From: Acinetobacter sp. A2
GTDB taxonomy: Bacteria > Pseudomonadota > Gammaproteobacteria > Pseudomonadales > Moraxellaceae
Direction: 5' to 3'
Length of the DNA stretch: 64,000 bases
Assembly: GCF_012371325.1 (NCBI RefSeq)
Contig: NZ_JAAZQX010000001.1
Coordinates: 127,700 to 191,699 of the forward strand
The translations under genes were made by a program, and so were the position numbers. The notes under the pieces were generated by a model. The model was given only the letters and a program-made list of their open reading frames with translations. It did not search any database and was not told the DNA's origin. Below, piece after piece: positions 1 through 9,715 of the stretch (position 1 is the stretch's first letter; every line of letters begins with the position of its first letter).

Positions 1-1
1 A

Positions 2-77
2 TGGTGGGTCGTCCGCGATTCGAACGCGGGACCAACGGATTAAAAGTCCGCTGCTCTACCGACTGAGCTAACGACCC
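2..77 (-). tRNA. tRNA-Lys (anticodon TTT)
   Basis: Read on the minus strand, the 76 nt fold into a complete cloverleaf: a 7-bp acceptor stem (GGGTCGT/ACGACCC), a D arm with AGTCGGTA, an anticodon stem GCGGA/TCCGT around the loop CTTTTAA (anticodon TTT), a T arm with TTCGAAT, and an encoded 3' CCA. It decodes AAA/AAG lysine codons. It lies at the window edge, so further tRNA genes could follow outside the window. Confidence 0.97.
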
Positions 78-189
78 TGAACCAGCAACCAAGCAGGCTT
101 GATTGTGAAGTGCAAGAAAAACCAGAGGGTTTTAAGCACCACTTCGTTTGATGGAGCGTATTGTAGCAAGATATGAAGCGAGCGCAAGC

Positions 190-263
190 AAAAAATAAAA
201 AAGTTGCCTATGTTTGATTATAAATGCAACAAATTTGTCGTATCTAGTCAAAAAATAGGCAAC
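190..263 (-). terminator. Probable terminator of the acyl-CoA synthetase gene
   Basis: On the minus strand GTTGCCTAT (263-255) can pair with ATAGGCAAC (211-203), followed at once by a T-rich tail, TTTTTTATTTTTT (202-190). It sits 9 nt after the stop codon of the acyl-CoA synthetase gene. The loop of about 43 nt is long for an intrinsic terminator, so the confidence is moderate. Confidence 0.55.
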
Positions 264-271
264 CAATTGGC

Positions 272-2113
272 TTAGAAGCGATATTGATAGGCTTGAATAT
301 TGTCGTAAATTTCTGGGGTCAGTTCGCAATATGCAGTTTGACTTGGCAATAACACCAGAATTTTTTCATCACACTGTTTTAAATCAAAGCCTTGGGTTTT
401 CAGGGTGTTTTTCTGATACTTAAAAGTGCCTGTGGTTTGCACTTGCTTTTGCAGACGCAGAAATACAGGTACAGCATAGGCAGGTAAGTTTTGTTTAAAC
501 TGCAGCAGCATTTGGCTTAAGTCCTGTTCATCGAGCTGACAGCCATCTGCCAAAGTAATTGCCGCCATACCCGCACGTCCATTGGTATGTGGGATTTCGA
601 CACCATACACCACGGCTTCAGCAATTTTGCTGTAGTCACTGAGGATGTTTTCTACTTCGGTGGTGGATACGTTTTCACCTTTCCAGCGGAAGGTATCGCC
701 TAAGCGGTCAACAAACTGGGCATGTCGGAAACCGATGTCACGGACTAAATCGCCTGTGTTGAAGTAGGCATCACCTGATTTAAAGACATTTTGCAAAATC
801 ACAGCTTTATTTTTCTCAGGGTCGGTATAGCCATCGAAGGGTGAGCGGCGGGTAATTTTACCAATGAGCAGACCAACTTCGCCTTTTTTAACTTTTATGC
901 ATTTGCCTTTGGCATCTCGCACAGGCTCATTTTTTTCTTTATCAAATTGAATGACGGCATACGGTGTAGGTGAAAAACCCACGGTATTGTCAAAGTTAAA
1001 GACATTGCTAAAACCGACGTTGCCTTCGCTAGACGCATACAGTTCTAGAATTTCCTGAACACCAAAGCGGGTTTTGAATTTGCTCCAGATGTTTGGGCGC
1101 ATGCCATTGCCAATCATTTTTGTGACACGGTGTCCACGCTCTAAGTCTGAGGCAGGTGCATCCATTAAATAGCGGCATAGTTCCCCCACATAACCAATGG
1201 CTGAAGCATTGAATTTATGCACATCTTGCCAGAAACAAGAGGTGGAATATTTACGTCTAATGGCAAAAGTAGCACTGCTTGCAATCACGCCACACCAGCA
1301 CACCACAATGCCTGTCGCATGGTACAACGGTAGGGTGCAATACATGACATCGTTTTGGTTTAAGCCTAATACGTGCCCATAGGTGCCGTAGGCCAGTGTC
1401 CAGCGACTATTGGTGAAAATAACGGCTTTAGGCAGACCTGTTGTGCCTGAAGTATAAATATAGAACAGCCCATCTTTGCCCTGTACAGACTGCGTGGTCG
1501 CAGGGTTGAAAGCAGGTTGTGTAGCTAAACAGAGGGAGAGGTTACTAAATCCTTCAGGAGCAGTACCTGCATCCAAGTGTGTATTTTGGTCTGCAAACCA
1601 ATACAGACGATTGTCTGGCAGTTGTAATTCAGTACGGATATCGGCAACCGCTTGGCGGCATTCTTCGCCCACAATCACTGCAATGGGTTTAACTAAATTA
1701 ATGCTATGAGCCAAGACTTTAGCCACTTGTGCCGTATTGACGAGGGCAACAGTTACGCCAATTTTAGCCAAGCCAATGATACTGGCAATTAACTCAGGTC
1801 GATTTTCCAGCATAACGGCGATGACATCGCCTTTACGGGCGCCAATGCTTAAATAGTAATGCGCAATTTGGTTGGCCCATTCATTTAGCTGTAAATAGCT
1901 GTATTGCTGATCTTCAAACATGAGGGCGCAGCCCTGTGGATTGCGATGGACAGCCTTTTCAAATGCTAAACCCAAGCCAGCAGGCGTGCGAGGAGTACGT
2001 AAATAGGCTTGCTTTAAACCTGTAATCAGGTGGGGAACTTTTGTCATAAACTGCGGAATTTTTGCCGCAACATCCGTTAAGCCAATTAAATCGCTTTGTG
2101 TCATTTGGTTCAT
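272..2113 (-). CDS. Long-chain/very-long-chain acyl-CoA synthetase (FadD6/FATP type)
   Basis: This 613-residue AMP-forming ligase would activate fatty acids to acyl-CoA for beta-oxidation or lipid synthesis. The ATP/AMP signature YIYTSGTTGLPKA lies near residue 210. The C-terminal half has the adenylate-forming motifs YASSEGN and GDxxxxD-like (TGDLVRD), then DRLGDTFRWKGENVST. The wording of these motifs resembles the FATP/FadD6 branch more than E. coli FadD. The chosen ATG has an AGGAT ribosome site 5 nt upstream. It is transcribed alone, with its own terminator. Substrate chain length cannot be read from the sequence. Confidence 0.85.
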   Translation of the reverse strand: MNQMTQSDLIGLTDVAAKIPQFMTKVPHLITGLKQAYLRTPRTPAGLGLAFEKAVHRNPQGCALMFEDQQYSYLQLNEWANQIAHYYLSIGARKGDVIAVMLENRPELIASIIGLAKIGVTVALVNTAQVAKVLAHSINLVKPIAVIVGEECRQAVADIRTELQLPDNRLYWFADQNTHLDAGTAPEGFSNLSLCLATQPAFNPATTQSVQGKDGLFYIYTSGTTGLPKAVIFTNSRWTLAYGTYGHVLGLNQNDVMYCTLPLYHATGIVVCWCGVIASSATFAIRRKYSTSCFWQDVHKFNASAIGYVGELCRYLMDAPASDLERGHRVTKMIGNGMRPNIWSKFKTRFGVQEILELYASSEGNVGFSNVFNFDNTVGFSPTPYAVIQFDKEKNEPVRDAKGKCIKVKKGEVGLLIGKITRRSPFDGYTDPEKNKAVILQNVFKSGDAYFNTGDLVRDIGFRHAQFVDRLGDTFRWKGENVSTTEVENILSDYSKIAEAVVYGVEIPHTNGRAGMAAITLADGCQLDEQDLSQMLLQFKQNLPAYAVPVFLRLQKQVQTTGTFKYQKNTLKTQGFDLKQCDEKILVLLPSQTAYCELTPEIYDNIQAYQYRF

Positions 2114-2301
2114 AAGAATCCTATTTTTGTCGTCATCCGTTGCATCTGTTGCAAAGCATCAAGTCTTGTTGTTTTTTAATCCCTAAAGGCTAGTGCAATC
2201 AACCTAATTTTTCAGCTTTATACTGGATTTTATAAAATCATGGAGTAAATCTAAATTGTCGCATGATTTAAATTCAGGTCGATGCGCTAAGTTTTACGTT
2301 A

Positions 2302-2339
2302 CAAAAAAAATCCAGTCATCGAAATGACTGGATTTTTTT
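2302..2339. terminator. Bidirectional intrinsic terminator after rne
   Basis: ATCCAGTCAT (2310-2319) and ATGACTGGAT (2324-2333) form a 10-bp stem with a CGAA loop. A runs lie before it and T runs after it, so it can work on either strand. Its placement 21 nt past the rne stop makes rne the obvious user. Confidence 0.9.
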
Positions 2340-2360
2340 ATTCCGCTGCAAAAGTGCGAA

Positions 2361-5300
2361 TTACGACTCAGTTGGCGGCGTAGCTTTCTTTGGTGGACGA
2401 CCACGTGGACGACGCGGACGTACCACTTTTTCTTTGTCTGCTTTTTCTTGCTCAGACTCAGCTGTTTCGGCTGGATCATCTACAGCCAATTCTGCTTGTA
2501 CTGGTTCCGCAGCGACTGGCGTAGATGCTTCAGCAGTTTCTGCTTCGGCAGAGGCAGTCTGTTGTTCTACTTGCTCAGTTTGAGCTGTTACAGCAGGTAC
2601 TTCTTCTGGAGTCGCACTGACTTCTGTAGAAACAGCTTCTGCTTCAGCATTAGCAACAGCAGGTTGTTCAACTTCGGTTGCTGGATTTGCTGCTACAGGT
2701 GCAGCTGTGGTTTCAGCTTCTGCTTCAGTTTTCTCAACTACTTGAGCCTGCTTAGCTTGCTCTAACGCTTGTTCTGCGGCCTGTTTTGCTAAACGACGAC
2801 GCTCACGAGGATCGTTGGCCACACGTTTGTCTGACACAGGTTTTGGTGGTGTTAGGTCTAACACAGGTGCAGGTTCTGCTTCAGGAGCAGCTTTGGCAAC
2901 TTCTACGTCACGAGTGACAGGTTTTTTCTCTGCCATAGGCGCAGTGCTAACAAGGCTTGCAGCATACTCGTCAGTGAACTTTTGCAAGGCACGGTTGAAC
3001 GTTGGAATTAAGCCAAACTGTTCAATTAATACCGAGCAATCTTCACCATAGACATGGCGAATTAAGCTACCAATATTGTATTGCCCTAAAGTTGGTACTT
3101 GAGATGGTGTCAACTTCGGTGCAGCTGCTTGTTGAGCCTGCGCTTCACGTTGCTGACGACGACGCTGACGCGGGTCGTTGCTAGCACGTTTTGCTGGTGC
3201 ACTTGGTTGTGGCTGTGCTTCTGCTACAGGAGCAGCTGCTTCCACAACAGCTGTTGCCGCAGGAGCTTCAACTTGCTCTGCTGCAGCTTCCACAACAGGA
3301 GCTGCTGCAACAGTAGGTTCAGTTGCAGGCGCTGCATTCAATGCCACGATTTCAGTTTGTGCTTGATCAACATTAACCACCATGGCTGTAGTGCTTAACT
3401 CATGGCGTGGTGCATCAATTAAGTCTACTTTTGGTTGGTTGTTGGCAACTTCAGCTGTGACAGCTGCTTGTTCGTTCAATACGCTGGCATCACGTTGGCG
3501 ATTTGGGCGTTCTGGACGAGGTTGGTTACGACGGTCACGACGTGGCACGGCATTTTGTTGTTGCTCATTGTTGTGTTGAGCATCTTGCTGCTGCGCTTGG
3601 TCATTGTTGTGCTGACGACGAGAGCTGCGTTTGTTTTCGCGCGCTTCCTGACGTTGCTCCTGACGTGACAACTGAACTACTTCTTCATGCACTTGATGTT
3701 GTTGATTGTCGTGCTGAGTTTGCTGTTCGCGTTGCTCTTTGTGCTTGTTATTGTTGTGACGTGGCTTTTTGTTGTTGTGGCGTGGCGCCGATTTTTCTTC
3801 ACGTTCAGCAGCTTTTTCTGCGCCATCACGTTCAGTTTTTTGTGCCACAGTCGATGGTGCAAGGTACACATTTTGGCTGCTTGCAGCAGGTGCTGCGGCT
3901 GCAGTTGCAATTTGACCAAACTGACCACGGCTAACTGCGCCATTATTTACCATTTGTTCAATGGCTGCTGCAGCGTTGTTGGCAGTACGTGCTTGATCAA
4001 TGGTAGATGCTTGTTTTTGCACAAACAGATTTTCTAACCATGCACATGGGCTGGCTGCTGTAGTTGCTGCCGCAGGTGCAGACTGTTGTGCAGCTGCTTT
4101 ATTTTGCTGTGCTGCTTGTGGTTTTTTCGCTGTAGTTTTTTCAGCTGCAGGTGCGCTATGGCTGTGCGATTGATCTGCTTCTTCCAAATGCCATTCAGAA
4201 GACTCATAACCCAATTCTTTTTCACTTGAACGGGTTGCTTCAGTACGCTCATAGCTCGTTGGCGCAAAACCTTCAGGGTTATACGAAATTTCGTAATGCG
4301 GCGTTTCTAAGTGTGGGTGCGGTAAAACTGTCACACGTACATTTGAGGTTTGCTCAAGGTAAACCAAGCTATGACGTTTTTCATTCAGTAAGAAGGCTGC
4401 AATTTCTACAGGCACTTCAACCTGAACTTCGCCATGACGTTCACGTAGTGCAATTTCTTCCACTTTACGCATAATCGAAAGAGATAGAGAGCGTAAGTCA
4501 CGCACCATACCTGTACCGTGACAGCGTGGGCAAACGTAACCAGTCGCTTCTTCAAGCGATGGACGTAAACGCTGACGGCTCATTTCCATTAAACCAAAAC
4601 GTGATAATTGACCAAACTGGATACGTGCGCGGTCACTTTGAGTGGCTTCACGGAGTTTGGCTTCAACCATGCGTTGGTTACGGTCTTTGGTCATGTCGAT
4701 GAAATCGATAACAACCAAACCACCAATATCACGTAAACGCAATTGGCGTGCAATTTCTTCAGCAGCTTCAAGGTTGGTATTTAACGCTGTATCTTCAACG
4801 TCTTGACCACGGGTCGATTTTGCTGAGTTGATGTCAATTGAAACCAATGCTTCAGTTTGGTCAATGACAATTGAACCGCCTGAAGGCAGTTTTACTTCAC
4901 GCTCATACGCAGTTTGAATTTGGCTTTCAATACCAAAATGTGCAAACAGTGGTTCATTTAAAGTGTAAGTTTTTAGCTTGTCTAACTGACGTGGCATAAC
5001 CGCTTTCACAAAGTTATAAGCTTCGTTATAGGCTTGTTCTGAGTCAATTAAAATTTCTGCAACATCATCACGCAAATAGTCACGAATGGCACGTGTGACG
5101 ACACCTGCTTCTTGGTGTACTAGCATTGGTGATGGGCCTGAACTTGCAGTGCTTTGAATTTGTGCCCAAAGGTCCATTAAGTGTTGAAGGTCAAGCTGCA
5201 ATTCTTCTTGAGAACGACCAATACCCGCAGTACGCACAATCACGCTCATGCCACGAGGAATGTTCAGTGAAGCTAACATCTCTTTCAGTTCTTCACGGAC

Positions 5301-5732
5301 TGAACCCGAAATTTGACGACTGATACCGCCACCTTTCGGGTTGTTTGGCATAAGTACTAAATAACGACCTGCCAAAGAAATGAAGGTGGATAGCGCAGCA
5401 CCTTTGTTGCCACGTTCTTCTTTTTCTACCTGAACCAAAAGCTCAGTACCTTCAGTAATCAGTTCGCGGATATTTGAAGTTTGGCGAGGATCGGCTTTGT
5501 AGTAAGAGTTTGCGATTTCACGCATAGACAGGAAGCCTTGGCGACCTGCACCGTATTCAACAAATACGGCTTCTAAAGAAGGTTCTACACGGGTCACATG
5601 ACCTTTGTAGATATTCGATTTTTTTTGTTCACGGGTACGATTTTCTAAATCAAAATCGTAAAGACGCTGACCAGTGACAAGTGCAACGCGAATTTCTTCG
5701 GCATGTGTTGCATTAATCAACATACGTTTCAT
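2361..5732 (-). CDS. rne: Ribonuclease E
   Basis: This 1123-residue endoribonuclease would be the scaffold of the RNA degradosome and act in mRNA decay, rRNA processing and tRNA processing. The start [13 protein letters not shown] matches E. coli Rne; an in-frame upstream extension to 5792 is rejected on that basis. The N-terminal half contains an S1 domain (about residues 35-120), the two catalytic aspartates in SIDINSAKS (D300) and VIDFIDM (D343), and the zinc-link CPRCHGTG. The C-terminal half is low complexity: Q/N/R-rich ([18 protein letters not shown]), then Ala/Glu-rich, with two NDPRxRRR motifs (about residues 852 and 973) and an AT-hook-like tail RPRGRPPKK. The long untranslated leader suggests autoregulation. 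Confidence 0.97.
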   Translation of the reverse strand: MKRMLINATHAEEIRVALVTGQRLYDFDLENRTREQKKSNIYKGHVTRVEPSLEAVFVEYGAGRQGFLSMREIANSYYKADPRQTSNIRELITEGTELLVQVEKEERGNKGAALSTFISLAGRYLVLMPNNPKGGGISRQISGSVREELKEMLASLNIPRGMSVIVRTAGIGRSQEELQLDLQHLMDLWAQIQSTASSGPSPMLVHQEAGVVTRAIRDYLRDDVAEILIDSEQAYNEAYNFVKAVMPRQLDKLKTYTLNEPLFAHFGIESQIQTAYEREVKLPSGGSIVIDQTEALVSIDINSAKSTRGQDVEDTALNTNLEAAEEIARQLRLRDIGGLVVIDFIDMTKDRNQRMVEAKLREATQSDRARIQFGQLSRFGLMEMSRQRLRPSLEEATGYVCPRCHGTGMVRDLRSLSLSIMRKVEEIALRERHGEVQVEVPVEIAAFLLNEKRHSLVYLEQTSNVRVTVLPHPHLETPHYEISYNPEGFAPTSYERTEATRSSEKELGYESSEWHLEEADQSHSHSAPAAEKTTAKKPQAAQQNKAAAQQSAPAAATTAASPCAWLENLFVQKQASTIDQARTANNAAAAIEQMVNNGAVSRGQFGQIATAAAAPAASSQNVYLAPSTVAQKTERDGAEKAAEREEKSAPRHNNKKPRHNNNKHKEQREQQTQHDNQQHQVHEEVVQLSRQEQRQEARENKRSSRRQHNNDQAQQQDAQHNNEQQQNAVPRRDRRNQPRPERPNRQRDASVLNEQAAVTAEVANNQPKVDLIDAPRHELSTTAMVVNVDQAQTEIVALNAAPATEPTVAAAPVVEAAAEQVEAPAATAVVEAAAPVAEAQPQPSAPAKRASNDPRQRRRQQREAQAQQAAAPKLTPSQVPTLGQYNIGSLIRHVYGEDCSVLIEQFGLIPTFNRALQKFTDEYAASLVSTAPMAEKKPVTRDVEVAKAAPEAEPAPVLDLTPPKPVSDKRVANDPRERRRLAKQAAEQALEQAKQAQVVEKTEAEAETTAAPVAANPATEVEQPAVANAEAEAVSTEVSATPEEVPAVTAQTEQVEQQTASAEAETAEASTPVAAEPVQAELAVDDPAETAESEQEKADKEKVVRPRRPRGRPPKKATPPTES

Positions 5733-6492
5733 GGGTGTAACACCTAATAGTGATACACAGCAAAAAATCGCTAGACACGTAGCGAACATCAAGCATCACG
5801 GATCAACTGCTCAGATCTCAAAAAACCTATTGTGGTCTGAGCTTTTTTTACCGGCCTTATTTAGGTTGGCTGCGGTGTATGATTCACGTATTGATGATGG
5901 CAATACGGCTTTAACCTTTAAACGGATAAAGTCACCTGATCGCTTCACTGGCGGACGAGCGGTGTATTGGATGTGTGTAACTTTCACTGTCACATTGCTC
6001 GAAGATCAGCTCTTCTTTACATAGATAGAGTGTCTTGATACGGAATTATCGTCGTATCTTTACAAATTGTGCAGATCCAATACATCAAACGCTTTAGCCT
6101 GAATGCGACTTCAGGGTGCGACTAATCTGATGTGTATCAGTTTACGTTTAAAAACCAACAAAGTTGGCGACATATTTTTTCAGACAAACTGATTTATGTA
6201 CCTGAGGTACAATTAAACGCAACAGTTTGCTTTTTTGCCGATATAATAAGCCTTCGGCGTCGGCATAATTCTTTTGGGACCTGCTCGTATATGGTGAGGT
6301 ATTCAGTTGAGTGTTGTTTCAGAAAATTCTGAATAGATTCAACCTTAACCCACTAACGATGGTTTCCGTGCGCTGACTATATCAAACCTTGCATCATCTG
6401 CCTATGGGCTAAGCTTATGTTTCTTGTGTAAAGCATAGCCTAAATGATCAGTTTTTAATCAATTTTAGTATTTTATTAGGTCACTTAACTGT
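5733..6492. promoter_or_regulatory. 760-nt divergent gap holding the rne leader and the rluC promoter region
   Basis: No convincing gene lies here. Reading frames in it, such as 5674-6024 on the plus strand, overlap rne and look like chance. By analogy with enterobacterial and Pseudomonas rne, which have long 5' untranslated regions through which RNase E limits its own synthesis, the part next to rne is probably a structured leader. Several inverted repeats occur, including GCTCAGA/TCTGAGC at 5809-5842 and the GCCGA/TCGGC pair near 6237-6264. The transcription start was not located. Confidence 0.5.
5809..5842 (-). promoter_or_regulatory. Candidate structured element in the rne 5' leader
   Basis: In the rne mRNA sense (minus strand) GCUCAGA (5842-5836) pairs with UCUGAGC (5815-5809). 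The loop is 20 nt and contains a U6 run, and a poly-A run lies just 5' of the hairpin. It starts 77 nt upstream of the rne ATG. This would suit a hairpin sensed by RNase E, as with the hp2 element of the E. coli rne leader. The assignment is by position and shape only. Confidence 0.35.
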
Positions 6493-7455
6493 ATGAATTC
6501 TACCCAACAATGGCAAAGTGTCACTTGGTTTGAAGTGGATGAGCATCAAGCGGGTCAACGCATCGATAATTTTTTGTTTAGTCGTTTAAAAGGGGTGCCT
6601 AAAAGTCGCATCTATCGTTTGATTCGCGAAGGGCAGGTACGGGTCAATAAAAAGCGTATTAAAGCAGAAACCAAACTCAATATTGGCGATCAAATTCGTG
6701 TAGCGCCTATTCGCTATGAACAAAAAGACGACAGTGCTGCACCTATTTCAGATAAGGTCGCACAAAGCTTATTAAGCCGTGTGATTTATGAAGATGAAGG
6801 CTTGATGGTGGTGAATAAGCCTTCGGGCATTGCGGTGCATGGCGGTAGTGGTGTCGCTTATGGTTTGATTGAGGGTTTACGTGCCGCCACAGGTAAAAAA
6901 TATTTGGAGCTGATTCACCGTATTGACCGTGATACTTCGGGTTTGGTGATGGTATCTAAAAAGCGTAGCACCTTAAAAACGCTGCAGGACTTATTGCGCG
7001 AACATAAAATTCAAAAAACTTATGCGGCCATTGTCAAAGGGCAGGTGAGTTTAGATCAGCAATTGATTGATGCACCATTGCATCGTTATGAATTGGCCAA
7101 TGGTGAACGTCGAGTACGTGTATCTAAAGAGGGTAAAGAATCCAAAACCCTGTGGAAGGTCGCAGAGCGTTTTATGCATGCCAGTTTGGTGTATGCATCG
7201 CCACTGTCTGGGCGTACCCATCAAATTCGTGTGCATGGTTTAAGTATTGGGCATCCTTTGGTGGGTGATGATAAATACGGACATCAAACTGAATACCGTG
7301 GTCCTGCACCACGTCGTTTGTGCTTACATGCTATGCGTTTGGAAATTCCGGGCTATCCTGTGATTGAAGCTCCTTTACCTGAAGATATGCAGAGTCTGGT
7401 GGCGCAGCTTAGAGCGCAAAAGGCGGATAAGCCGACAGCACCACCTGAGTTTTAA
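6493..7455 (+). CDS. rluC: 23S rRNA pseudouridine(955/2504/2580) synthase
   Basis: This 320-residue RluA-family pseudouridine synthase would isomerise uridines in 23S rRNA. An N-terminal S4 RNA-binding domain (about residues 18-75, GVPKSRIYRLIREGQVRVN) is followed by the catalytic domain, whose HRIDRDTSGLVMVSKK motif contains the catalytic aspartate. The later SGRTHQIRVH motif is also typical. It is divergent from rne, the same rne/rluC arrangement known in E. coli and Pseudomonas, which supports the RluC assignment over RluD or RluA. Confidence 0.93.
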   Translation: MNSTQQWQSVTWFEVDEHQAGQRIDNFLFSRLKGVPKSRIYRLIREGQVRVNKKRIKAETKLNIGDQIRVAPIRYEQKDDSAAPISDKVAQSLLSRVIYEDEGLMVVNKPSGIAVHGGSGVAYGLIEGLRAATGKKYLELIHRIDRDTSGLVMVSKKRSTLKTLQDLLREHKIQKTYAAIVKGQVSLDQQLIDAPLHRYELANGERRVRVSKEGKESKTLWKVAERFMHASLVYASPLSGRTHQIRVHGLSIGHPLVGDDKYGHQTEYRGPAPRRLCLHAMRLEIPGYPVIEAPLPEDMQSLVAQLRAQKADKPTAPPEF

Positions 7456-7604
7456 TTTTTGTCATTCTCTATTGTGTGATAGCAGTTCCCTTCTTTTTAA
7501 AGATGAGGAACATTGTTTCTCAAGACGGAGATTGGGCTTTCAGGGGTAATTCACAGCCACATTTTATAGTTTTTAATTTAAATTCTTGTTGTATAGGCTA
7601 TGCC

Positions 7605-7703
7605 TTACTTTTCAAAGATGAAAAGTAACAAAAATCTTTTGTTTCGCTGATGGAACATCCCTGTGCCACAGCGAAACGGCGACATTCATGTCGCCGTTTC
7701 GCT
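7605..7703. repeat. Two intergenic inverted repeats between rluC and the HAD gene
   Basis: Two perfect hairpins lie in the 353-nt gap 7456-7808. TTACTTTTC/GAAAAGTAA has 9-bp arms (7605-7613 and 7620-7628). AGCGAAACGGCGACAT/ATGTCGCCGTTTCGCT has 16-bp arms separated by TC (7670-7685 and 7688-7703). Neither is followed by a T run, so they are poor terminators. A further copy of the TTTCGCT end lies between them at 7642-7648. They look like a small dispersed repeat unit. I see no gene in this gap. Confidence 0.6.
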
Positions 7704-7808
7704 ATCGAATATTTGTTGTGATATATGTGCTGATTCTTGATCATTTATCCTTTTCAGTTAAGGTAAAGCGAGGGAATTTTAAAGCAGAATCAAATCTAGG
7801 AACCTAAT

Positions 7809-8477
7809 ATGAACAAACCTGTAGAACTCATCATTTTTGATTGGGATGGCACGCTATTTAATTCCGTCGGTCAAATTGTGGCGAGTTTGCAGTTCGCAGC
7901 ACAACAATTTCAGCAACCACTGACCGATGCTGCTGCTAAAAGTATTATTGGTTTGGGCTTGCCAGAAGTGGCGCAGCGCCTGTTTCCGCAGGTGCCTGAA
8001 CTGCATCAGGATATTTTGCAGTGCTATTCAGAACACTATGTGGAACACTCAAAAACCGATGTTTGGTTTGATGGTGTGGCAGAAATGCTAGATGAATTGT
8101 CTGGTTTAGGTTTGAAACTGGCCGTGGCAACAGGTAAAAGCCGTAAAGGTTTAGACCGTGTATTGGCTCAAACCAAAAGTCAGGATTTATTTGTGGCAAC
8201 ACGCGCTGCCAGTGAAACCAAATCTAAACCTGATCCTTTAATGCTGCAGGAAATTTTAAACAGTACTCAGGTGCAGGTTGAGCAGGCTGTTATGGTGGGC
8301 GATACCTCTTATGATTTGGAAATGGCGCAGAATATTGCCATGCCACGTGTGGGTGTGAGCTATGGTGTGCATAGTGTAGAGGTGTTGCAGCGTTATCAGC
8401 CTTTGACTATTGCGCATGATGTACCGAGTTTACATGCATTTTTATTGCAACAGTACCGTTTGCGTCGGGCAGGTTAA
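7809..8477 (+). CDS. HAD-family hydrolase, phosphoglycolate-phosphatase-like
   Basis: This 222-residue HAD phosphatase has the nucleophile motif DWDGTLFNS (residues 11-19), a helical cap domain, motif II in AVATGKSRKG, the motif III lysine region SETKSKPDPLML and motif IV VGDTSYDLEMA. This order and length match Gph/PhnX-type subfamily IA enzymes. A homologue next to rluC is common in related bacteria. The substrate could be 2-phosphoglycolate or another small phosphomonoester; the sequence does not decide. Confidence 0.8.
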   Translation: MNKPVELIIFDWDGTLFNSVGQIVASLQFAAQQFQQPLTDAAAKSIIGLGLPEVAQRLFPQVPELHQDILQCYSEHYVEHSKTDVWFDGVAEMLDELSGLGLKLAVATGKSRKGLDRVLAQTKSQDLFVATRAASETKSKPDPLMLQEILNSTQVQVEQAVMVGDTSYDLEMAQNIAMPRVGVSYGVHSVEVLQRYQPLTIAHDVPSLHAFLLQQYRLRRAG

Positions 8478-8490
8478 TTTACAGCACAAC

Positions 8491-8529
8491 AAAAAGGGCA
8501 GTTTGGTAGCAAGCAAGTTGCCCTTTTTT
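8491..8529 (+). terminator. Terminator after the HAD gene
   Basis: AAAAAGGGCA (8491-8500) pairs with TGCCCTTTTT (8519-8528), with an 18-nt loop that can pair further inside. The T run ends the hairpin. It starts 14 nt after the stop codon. Confidence 0.8.
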
Positions 8530-8892
8530 ATTGAATATATTGTGCTGACAGGAAATGCTTAGCTTTTAGTCTAAAGTAAGGATTAAGACATTTTAAGATT
8601 GCTACAAATAGTCGAGCCATCTACTCGGGAAATAATAGTAAAGCCCACGGGCGGCTGTTTTGATTGATTTTTATAAAAACAGACTAATAGCTAATAGCTA
8701 TTGAAAAAAAGAAAATAAGTATTGGCATAAAAACGCCATTTTTCAGATGCTAAATCAGTTTATACATACCTCTGAGATGGACAGCTTATCACACTGACGG
8801 TCAAGATCAGGGTCATGGTGCCTTTTCTTCTTTTATTACCTTTCCAACACCTCGGGGTATAAGCCCAATTTTTGCAGTTTAAGGAAACATTG
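8530..8892 (+). promoter_or_regulatory. Upstream region of the mhpDFE operon with a palindromic site
   Basis: There is no gene in this 363-nt stretch. AATAGCT-AAT-AGCTATT (8686-8702) is a perfect 7-bp palindrome with a 3-nt spacer, about 190 nt before mhpD, and is a candidate operator. No site matching the hcaR/hcaE palindrome was found here, so regulation by HcaR is not shown. The rest gave nothing I could support. Confidence 0.35.
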
Positions 8893-9690
8893 ATGTCGAA
8901 TTCTGCTGTTGTTGAATCAGTTGCGCAAGCATTACGTACTGCCGAACTCTCTCAAACTGCGATCGCGCCAATCCGCCCAGAGCTTGGTGGTGAAAGTGCT
9001 GACGTAGATATTGCCTATGCCGTTCAAGAAGTGAATACCGAACGTGCCTTGAAAGAAGGCCGTCGTTTGGTGGGGCGTAAAATTGGTTTGACCTCTAAAG
9101 TGGTTCAAGCACAACTGGGTGTAGATCAGCCTGACTTTGGCATGTTGTTTGCCGATATGGCTTATGGCGATGGTGAAGCAATTCCTGCAGGTTTGCTGAT
9201 TCAGCCTAAAGTAGAAGCAGAAATAGCGTTGGTGATTAACCAAGACCTGACCAAAGAAAAACACACCTATGCAGACATTATCAGTGCGACTGAATATGCC
9301 TTACCAGCCATTGAAGTGGTCGATAGCCGTATTGAAAACTGGAAAATTAGTTTGATTGATACCGTGGCAGATAACGCATCTTCTGCTGCATTTGTTTTAG
9401 GTTCACAACCCGTCAAGCTAGAAAATCTAGACTTAGTGAACTGCAAAATGGTTATGACACGTGGTGAAGAAGTTGTTTCTCAAGGCGTGGGTAAAGCATG
9501 TTTGGCAAACCCGCTCAATGCTGCAGTGTGGTTGGCCGATGAAATGGTACGCCGTGGTCGTCCATTGTTAAAAGGCGACATCATCTTAACCGGTGCTTTA
9601 GGCCCTATGGTTGTTGCTCATCCAGGTGAAGAATTCAAAGTTGAAATTGAAGGCTTTGGTTCAGTAACAGCTGCGTTTGCTGCGGAATAA
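8893..9690 (+). CDS. mhpD: 2-keto-4-pentenoate (2-hydroxypentadienoate) hydratase
   Basis: This 265-residue enzyme would add water to 2-hydroxypenta-2,4-dienoate to give 4-hydroxy-2-oxovalerate, the third-last step of meta-cleavage catabolism. Motifs of the MhpD/DmpE family are visible: GRKIGLTSK, QPDFGMLFADM, PKVEAEIALV, ALPAIEVVDSR and a C-terminal LTGALGPMV. The start at 8893 is preferred over an in-frame ATG at 8872 because AAGGA lies 7 nt before it and MSNSAV fits the family length. It is the first gene of mhpD-mhpF-mhpE, 25 nt before the next start. Confidence 0.92.
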   Translation: MSNSAVVESVAQALRTAELSQTAIAPIRPELGGESADVDIAYAVQEVNTERALKEGRRLVGRKIGLTSKVVQAQLGVDQPDFGMLFADMAYGDGEAIPAGLLIQPKVEAEIALVINQDLTKEKHTYADIISATEYALPAIEVVDSRIENWKISLIDTVADNASSAAFVLGSQPVKLENLDLVNCKMVMTRGEEVVSQGVGKACLANPLNAAVWLADEMVRRGRPLLKGDIILTGALGPMVVAHPGEEFKVEIEGFGSVTAAFAAE

Positions 9691-9715
9691 ATCGAGATTC
9701 TAAGAGAGTACATGC

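Noticed and set aside
3099-3934. Several overlapping plus-strand reading frames of 60-143 codons opposite the RNase E tail
   Set aside because: They are cysteine- or alanine-rich mirror images of the low-complexity Gln/Ala/Arg coding of rne and lack ribosome sites.
5809-5850. GCTCAGA hairpin with T7 read as a plus-strand terminator
   Set aside because: No plus-strand gene precedes it, so a role in the rne leader on the minus strand is more likely.
5674-6024. 116-codon plus-strand frame across the rne start and leader
   Set aside because: It overlaps the 5' end of rne antisense, has no ribosome site and resembles no known protein.
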